The notes under the pieces are model-generated. The model worked only from the letters and a program-made list of their open reading frames with translations. It was not told the origin of the DNA and did no database searches. DNA of 64,000 nucleotides from Symsagittifera roscoffensis (Eukaryota; Xenacoelomorpha; Acoela; Convolutidae), in contig NC_087065.1 of NCBI RefSeq assembly GCF_963678635.1, positions 29,762,252 through 29,826,251 of the forward strand, given 5' to 3'. The position numbers and the translations under genes were made by a program. Shown one piece after another: positions 48,401 to 57,400 of the stretch; positions within the stretch are counted from its first letter, which is position 1; the number at the start of each line of letters is the position of its first letter.

Positions 48401-51400
48401 GCTGGATTACGCAGTTTTCTTCTTGAATTACGCAGTTCAAGCTGGATTACGCAGTTTTCTTCTTGGATTACGCAGTTCAAGCTGGATTACGCAGTTTTCG
48501 TCTTGGATTACGCAGTTCAAGCTGGATTACGCAGTTTTCTTCTTGAATTATGCAGTTCAAGCTGGATTACGCAGTTTTCTTCTTGGATTACGCAGTTCAA
48601 GCTGGATTACGCAGTTTTTTTCTTGGATTACGCAGTTCAAGCTGGATTACGCAGTTTTCTTCTTGGATTACGCAGTTCAAGCTGGATTACGCAGTTTTCT
48701 TCTTGGATTACGCAGTTCAAGCTGGATTACGCAGTTTTCTTCTTGGATTACGCAGTTTAAGCTTCAAGCTGGATACGCAGTTTTCGTCTAGGATTACGCA
48801 GTTCAAGCTGGATTACGCAGTTTTCTTCTTGAACTACGCAATTCAAGCTGGATTACACAGTTTTCTTCTTGAATTACGCAGTTCAAGCTGGATTACGCAG
48901 TTCAAGCTGCATTATGCAGTTTTCTTCTAGAGTTACGCAATTCAAGCTGGATTACGCAGTTTTCTTATTGAATTACGCAGTTCAAGCTGGATTACGCAGT
49001 TTTCTTCTTAGATTACGCAGTTCAAGCTGGACTACGCAGTTTTCTTCTAAAATTACGCAGTTCAAGCTGGATTACGCAGTTTTCTTCTTCTTGTTGTTCC
49101 GACCATTTGAAAAATCGGGGGATCTTAGAATTCGGGGGGTGTGTTTTCGTTTTTATTTGGTTTTGCACGCAAAATAAGCTGATACAAACAATCATCAGAA
49201 TTGGCAGAGTAATATATGGTTTTAAAACCCCTTCAGTCGTGATTCAAACATTTAAAACTGGAAAATAAATGTCCCAGTATTAAAAAAACAGGTTTAAAAT
49301 TTGTAAAGCAAATAAAGCGATCGCGCAAGTCTACAATAATTAACTTTAATAGCTCAAAACTTAAGCAGTCAAAACGTAAATTCAGTTCAAAAAACCTATT
49401 ACTTTTTGAGTTTTTTCCCGACTTTTCGGAATCAAAAACTTTGAAAATTCAAAAAACTGCGAAAAAAATAGAAAAACTTTTGATATGTTAATCTAGACAT
49501 TTTTCTAAAAACAGGGTCGTCCAGTTTGTTTATTTTACTATGACTGTCGAATATGCCTAATTTCTAGTTTTTCGCTCACATGTTTTTATCACACCACGCA
49601 GAAAAAAGGACAATAATTTGAAAAAAAACTTGTTTCACTTCTAAATATTTTCAATGGACTGTAATCTAAATTTTTTTTCAAATCAAAAAAATCCATTCTA
49701 ATCGATTATAATTAATTATTATGGATTAAAATTTTTTTTCGTAAGTTACTCTAAAATATAACAGTACGAACACAGTGCAGCATTGAAAATTTAACTGTTG
49801 CTTTTGGGCTGAAACTCGTAACATCAGATAAAACTAGGTTTACTCTGGCTTAGAAAATAGTTGTCTTGTTTTAAATTTTTTGGCAGAATTTTCGGCTCAT
49901 AAATTTTTTTAATTTCACATAATTTTTTTTTCGTTTTTATTTACTCACTTTCCGTCCCTTGTCGCCCCAGCAAATGACCCCCCTCCCACATGTACATCCA
50001 CTCGTCATCCCCCAAGGATACACCCCAAATACCCCTTTACCCCTTTACATTTCATCGGTTACATCCCACTTCCGTTCCCTCCGTGTGTTTACCACCAGTG
50101 CCTTTACCAACTCCTCTTGCGCGCATTAATGTGAAGAGGGTGTGGCTGGGGCAAACGTGGGGGGGGGGGGGGGGGGGGCGGTAACCTAGCAGTAAATGTG
50201 CCTTATATATCAAATTCAGTATGTTTAGATTGCGAGTAGGCTGTGAGTCACGCAGATATGTTGCAAGTTTTGCCAATGAGTTACAATCCATTACAATTAA
50301 TTTCAAAAAAAGTATAATCCATTTAATGAATTTTATTAGATAGCGTTTTACGGAAATAATAGAATATAGAATATAATGACAATATAATCGATTTCGAGGT
50401 CTAAATTTGCAACAATAACGGATTATAATGACAACAATCGAGACAAAATTTTTCCAATATAATCAAATATTATCCATGGAACTCTAGTGCGGGCAACAGA
50501 CTTTTGGAAAAATTCCAACCAACTCAAAAATACTGAAGAAAACCACTGCTTTTTTTGAAGAAAAAAAATTATTGCTATGAAGTTCTTTGAAATACCACAA
50601 TCTTTTACAGAGAAGCGAAGCTGAGCTTCGCATCACTTGCAATAAAACAATTACCGGGTTAAAACAGCATGACGCTCAAAAACTAACAAAAAGGACTTAA
50701 AACGATGTTACATTTGAAAAAAAAATGATATAGAAAAACGAAGTCCTTTTAGCAGGTCCCAATGGTTTTGAATTTACGTATTCAGAAAATTAGTGCCAGG
50801 GTCTTATCTACTTCATAAATAAAATCGGAAACGTTCAGAAACAAGATAAATGGTAACTCAGCCGACAGAATTAAAGCCGGCAGACGATACGCTGAGACTC
50901 AACCGAAATGTTTCGGCTAAGCAAAACTGATAAAAAACTATGTACTGCCCATATATTATCAACTAGTGTCATAAACGTACTGAATCCAAGGTGGTATACA
51001 TATTTCAGAAACTAAACCAAGATCTTAGCCGACAACAATAATGCCGAAAACCATCAGCTAAAAAATAAAAATATGGAAATTCTATAATAAAACATGCAAC
51101 TCGATCTATCAAAATGTATAGTGATAGAGTAAAAAAAACATGCCGGATCAAAAATATGCAAATTTAGCATCGAATTAAAACTTAACCAGCAGTAACAATG
51201 CCAAAGATATCTGAGCAGAAACCCTTCAAGTTGAAAAAAAAGTTTGAAAAAATTTTTAAGCTACAAAAAATTCAAGTTTCCCTCTCCCTCAAAACACACA
51301 TAAGCGCACACAAAACACTCATACGCACACAGAAAACCCTAAGGCGATAAAAGTAGGCCCAAAATCTATCAAGTCGAAAAAAAAGACAAAAACAAAAATC

Positions 51401-54400
51401 CGAAAATTTTTTTTTGAAAACGTTTGAAACAAATAGAAAAATCACTCCCTCAAAACACACACGCACACACAAAAGGCATTTTGCCAATTAAACGGCTCAA
51501 TATGAGGGCACTAAGCCGATATAACATAAACCGAAAACTATTAAGCCGAAAAAAGGACAAAAAATTTTAAACAAATGAGTTGGAAAATTACAACCAACTT
51601 AAAAAGCAAATTTCGAAAAGCTGAGATATTTAAAACACTTAGAAACTCAAAATATGCTTATTATTTGCATTAGAGAGAAAGAAGATTCGATTTTAAACGC
51701 GGAACAAGAGGTGAAGGAGTCCAGGACCAGGAGTGAGTCATGTGTCTAAAGTTATTTACGGGAAAAAAGTCTAGTATCCGATTGCAATATCCTTGCTTAT
51801 CGCAAGGGTAATAAATGATACTTTTTATGATTAAACTAACCCAATTCGAGAAAACTGGATCAAATGGTAACTTCTTTTTGTTCCCCTGGAAACCTATGAA
51901 TTAAAATTCACTTTCGCAACAAATCAATTTTTTTTATCGCGCGACTTTCGTTATCGGAGGAGGTATTTTCCCTCCCTTTTAACAAATGAATTTGAACTGA
52001 AATTTAAAAAAATCGAAAGTCACAGCAAAAATAACGACCTAAACAAGTTTCTTCAGCTTCTTCTTCATTGACATTTCAAGAATTGTGACAAGCACTTCTT
52101 GTGACGAATCAAATTTCATTGAAAATCCGATCGGTCTTTCAAATGAACACAAAACCTACATACATCTAAATAGTTCCAAATATCAAGAAATGAAGAATGA
52201 TAGACAGATAAAAATACAAACCAATGCACTAATTGGGTCTCTGGAAACGAAAAGTATTAAACTGTGGAAGAAAACACTTGGTAATGCCATGAATGTTCCA
52301 ACAGACACTCCACTCAGAACTCTACAGTAATACTCTTCACGCAGAAGGGCACAATTAAACCTACTGATAACTTCATCTCCAGGTAGAAATCACGAGCAGC
52401 CTTCAGATCAAATGAAAATATCTGTATTTAGGTACACAGAACCAATTGTTCAGAATTTCGTTTACAAACTGATACGCTATAAAAACAGGCAAGAAAAAGA
52501 AACTTCAAAGCTAAAAAGTTGCCTTTGTAAGTAAGAGATGACACTGCCGTTCTTAAACATAACAGATTGTGCTGTACAGTCAGCATGCTTCAGATTGAAA
52601 GAGAAGCTATCGTTTTTATATCTAGGTTCCTTTCAATACATAACTCCAGCTTAGATTTAGACGTCAATGGCCGTTTCAGGCCAGATGCGCTTTTACTGTT
52701 GCCGCTTCTTCTCTGTCCAACAGCCTTTTTTTTCTTCTGAAATTCTGTCCATTGCATTTTGGCCTCTTCGCCGCACTCGCTGTCACTGGCCTTTGTCAAT
52801 TCAAATAAATTTATTCCAAGGTTTCAAACGTTTCATCAAAACTTAGTTAATCGAGTTCCAAGCAAAAAAATTAAAGTAGGGTAGGTGCTAAGCGTTATAT
52901 TGTTATACTGTTGAGCTTCATTTATTGTCGCATTTCAGGCACAAGCTCAAAATCATTGTTTTCTGAACGTTGTTTTGACTCTATGTTGAACTTACAATGA
53001 AGGTACAAGAGAGGTCAGAAAATATAAAAAAAAGAGGGCGCAAGAAGGAGGATGGATTGCAATGTGTGATGTACCTGGAAGTACTCTCTGGTCTTCTTGG
53101 CGTCCACCGCACTGGAGTACCAGGAGTCGAATATGACTTGCTGCACGTAGTTGGAGAACACCTCCCGCATCCTCTCAGTCGCATCTGGAGCAAAAGGCAA
53201 ATGATCACAACATCAAAACGTAACTTTTACAATCTATTACGTGATCTATTCAGGAAAAGCCATAAAACTTCACCTTAAGAAGCAAGATAATCTACACAGA
53301 ATAGTACATTCTCTCAATTTGGACAGCAACTTACCTTTTGTCCTGCCAACTCTATCTTTTGTCCATGTCTAAACACGAGAAAACAATTTATTTACCTGAT
53401 AATTTAATTTCAAGCACAGATGAATTTTAGAATTCAAAGAAGATACTAGAATAGAAAATTAAAAACAATGACAGCTTTGGTTATTCGATATTGAACTTTC
53501 GATTGTTTTAGGTAACACAAAAAGACCCTGCTTTATCATTAATTTATTTGGCACAAAAATGTCAAAGGGTATTTACTGGAGGGTTTCAGACAAAAATTTC
53601 AATTTTTGGCCGGTATCTTTTCCTTCAAAATTAGTACAGAGAGGATTCAACATGCCTTTAAAACATCTTAAGGATTGATCGGCCCGATACACATGTCGCA
53701 AAATAGCACCAAAAATACTTAAGGTAATTTTCAGGCTGTGAGAGGGACGAACTGGCCCTCGACTCAATCTGCTTCTGACTAAAAACTGACTGTCAGAATA
53801 TATTAGCTTTTTCCGCAGCTATTAATTATTCGAAACTCAATCCTGTAGAATAATCGTCATAGAAGATTAATGCCTGTTGTTTAAGAAACACGTGAGTAGT
53901 TTGGAAAAAAGCCATAATATAACTAGGCCAGCACAAAAATTCATAGTGAAAAGAATATATAAATTATCGAAAAAAATCGTAAGTTTTTCATAATTAGTTT
54001 TCATTTTTCGTTTTTTACGGCGAGTGATTTAGGTGACAGTGTGGACGCGAAACAGCAAGATATCATTGAGCATATATAATGCGATGGCAGTAATTCAAAG
54101 CAATTTTAAGCAAATGAAGTAGGTAACTTCAATTCGATCGAAAAGAAATTTTTGAAAAGAATAGTCCTATCTAAAACTCGAACTGACTTCTCTTCTTTTT
54201 TGTCAAATGCATTACCACTTCAGTTGGCATTTTAAATGAAGTTTAACATTAACTAGAAAACAATTTCATATTCATCATGCTTTTAAAAACATGTTGGAAA
54301 TCGCCAAGTACAAAAGTAGTATAACCGCAGAGGGTTCTCATTTGAAGTTCATCGTCCCATCAAATTTCGTCAAACTAATTCAGAAACTCAAATTCATTCA

Positions 54401-57400
54401 GACCATTATTTTTCAACACGTTCACCTTGCTGATGAGTTGAATTTACTTTAGTTTGAACTAAGGCCTGAAATTGACGTTACTGAAAGGGGGAGGACAGGA
54501 ATCCAAATACTACAATTGAGGCGAAATTATTTTAAAATAATTCCTTCACTCTTTTGAGCAAAAAAGCTATTAGAAAATGGGCAGGTAGAAAAGTAGACTC
54601 AAAAATGTTTGATCAAAGCGAGCTCTTTTCTCTGTTAGAATAATGAGTATAAATTGGGAGGGTAGTGGGAAATGGTGTGAGGTGACATGGTGAATGGTGG
54701 CGGCGGCGGTTAGTAGCTTACCTTCCAGTTGCGGAATGTGGCAGTGCACATGCGAGCGTGGTTGTAGTTCCTGGCTAACAGCATCTTCCGCTTCTCCTCC
54801 TCCTCCAGTCGTCGCGTGATCTCAATGAAACTCTTCACTGCACTGCAGCATTCACACAATTACACTTCTTATGATGTGGACTATGACCACAAAAACGCCA
54901 ACGGGTTGTTTCTTGATGTATTTTTTTTACCGCAGTGACATTTTAGAAGTGTTTTCCGATACAAATGAATCAAGAACCTACTCGAAAGGGCAATCACGAA
55001 TCCGCATTTTGGAATCCGTATGTCGATCAAAACAAACATCTACTAACCTAAATGTGAGGCGGAGTATTCTTTGATTGTAGTGTTTACAAGCTCTGTCATA
55101 CAGTTCTGGCGGTACCTAAAACAAAATCATTCGTATAATGGATTAACCGACTAAATATATCGAAAATATATGTGAGAAAACAGGCGTCAACTTAGCAGAG
55201 AAAGTAGACGAAACTTTTTTGATCCCGACTTTTAAAAATGTTTTATTTTTCGTTGTGGACCCTCTCTTTTCCATCGAAAACGCCAACATACAAACATACA
55301 GATGAATAGGTGGCATATAACCCAGCCGAAGAGTCAATCAGCTATCATAAAGGCCAGTCGGAAATACGCAATTAATAATTAGAGTTTATGTAAGAAATTT
55401 ATAGCATATTACAAAAGTATTGCAAGCAAGTATCACCCACATGACATAAGTTTGGCTGCTTAATATAGTTTGTGAAAAAAATTTTTGGCTGGTTACTCAC
55501 AATCGAAAAAAAAACAAAAGTTACATTGAAATTTTAACGCTAGCAAAACAAAAAAGGGCTGAAAATCTTTCGTATAAAGGAGTCAAGAGACACCCAAATG
55601 ATTATCCAACACCTTCGCTTGCACCTGTTTTTTTGAATAATGTGAATAGCAATCAGTGGTTTATGTGCAGTAAAACTGCTAGGCGGACATCAACTAGGTA
55701 GACGCCCATTGATACGAAAACAAAAAATGCCAGAAGAAATTTTTGTAAAAAAGTTTTTGAGCAATTAGGTTTAAAAACTTTCAACACAAGTTATCTGAAT
55801 TTTTCAAACCAAAAACTAATCAGTTACTGCCTTTCAGCGACACAAAATGAGGCAACTAAGCCGATAAAACATCAGAAATTACCAGAAAATCTTTAGGCCA
55901 AATAAAGCTTTTACGCGAAAAAAAAAAGGAAAACCAAAGAAATCTACAACGTCAGGGCTAATAATTTCACAAATAAAAAAATAAAAACACTTGCATCTAC
56001 GATACAAATTATTCCTGACAGCACAAAAAAAATTCCCGGTGGGATAACTAAACCGACAAAACATAAGCAGGAAACTGAAACCCGACGACTCAATTTTTCA
56101 CGGAAAAAATTTCAAGTTCGTACATGCTAAAAATAAAGCAAGGTCCGACCGGTTCTCGAACCCCCGATTTTAGGGTACAAAGGAAACAGCGTTACCTCTA
56201 GGCTAAGTGTGAAGGAGCCTCGAAGTTGCTAAGGTTCACCATTAAAGCAACTTAACAAGTTCTTACAGATTTCCAAGAGAAGTTGTTTACGAAAAAAAAG
56301 TCTAGTTCCCGATTACACGACACTTGCTCTCGCAAGTGCAAATACAACAAGACTGCTCGTATCAGGGCGAGGCCCTGAATGTTCCGACTGCTTCTTTAGG
56401 TCTATGGAGCAGTAATAACATGGAAAGATTAAATGAAGAAAAACAAAATGAAAAGTTTTTTTTCCTGAAATTTTTTTAATGAAAATCTTCCCCCCACATG
56501 CCATATAAAGTACAAAAGGATATATCTTGCTCCTTGTAACAAATCAATTATAGCAAGTAAGCTATTTTGAACCAAGTTGGAACAATTTCTAACACGGATT
56601 ATCTCTCTGCTTACGCGTTAATAGCGCGAAATATATCGCGCGTTAATTGTCCCAAATTGGCCAAAATGCTAGTCTTTAAACTACCGTAACTTTACGAAAA
56701 AATCACAGGTGAAATATCTTTGAAATTTGAGCTCAGGACAACAATATCTTTTGAATGATAAAAAAAAATCCGTGAAAAATGGCTAGTTAAATAGTCGAAA
56801 TTTGTCTGAAGAAAAAAACCCACCCCGAGCACAAATATTCCGTTACTTTCGTATCGAAAGTCGGAACAATAAAACTCTCGGCTACAGCTTAAAATCGAAA
56901 GGAATTGGGGTCGATGCAGATACTCGGAAGCGGAACTTACGTCTTTGTCGTCAGTGCTGTTGCGCTGATTGTTTGCAAACACCATGTCCCAAACATTGGG
57001 CACTGCTATTCTTTGTTTTGGTCTCAGTTCCTCCGGAATCAACATGTCCCTGAAAGCAACTCGGATCAAAATAACATCCCATGTATTTTCGAATTGGCTG
57101 GAAAAAAAAACACTTAGAACCAGGTTAACATTCACTCCAAAATACTGCTTTGTGGGGATGTTAACTTGGTCCAGCAATTCCGAAAAAGAGGACTAAAATC
57201 ACTGAAAAACAGGCCAATCAACGGAATATTATACAAAAGTGCAATTAATGAGTAATTTCAGTTTCAAACATTAGGCGCGCATTGGGGAAGTATATCGATC
57301 TATTCTTGCTTATTTTTTTGCTTAACTTTCTGCTAAAACTTTTATTTCAAATGACAGGAAAATATAAGTAAATGACAGGAAACTGTCTTGAAAAACTTTA

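Noticed and set aside
47497-49092. CRISPR-like array
   Set aside because: Units are contiguous without unique spacers and the genome is eukaryotic.
47496-49177. Overlapping plus-strand open frames of 100-203 codons
   Set aside because: They are products of the 40-bp satellite; the same peptide cycle appears in all frames, so no protein is implied.
51272-51487. Cys- and Val-rich minus-strand frame
   Set aside because: Comes from the CACACA-rich body of a family B element.
52997-53278. Plus-strand frame over FBXL13 exon 6
   Set aside because: Shadow of the exon, which is supported by phase and homology on the minus strand.
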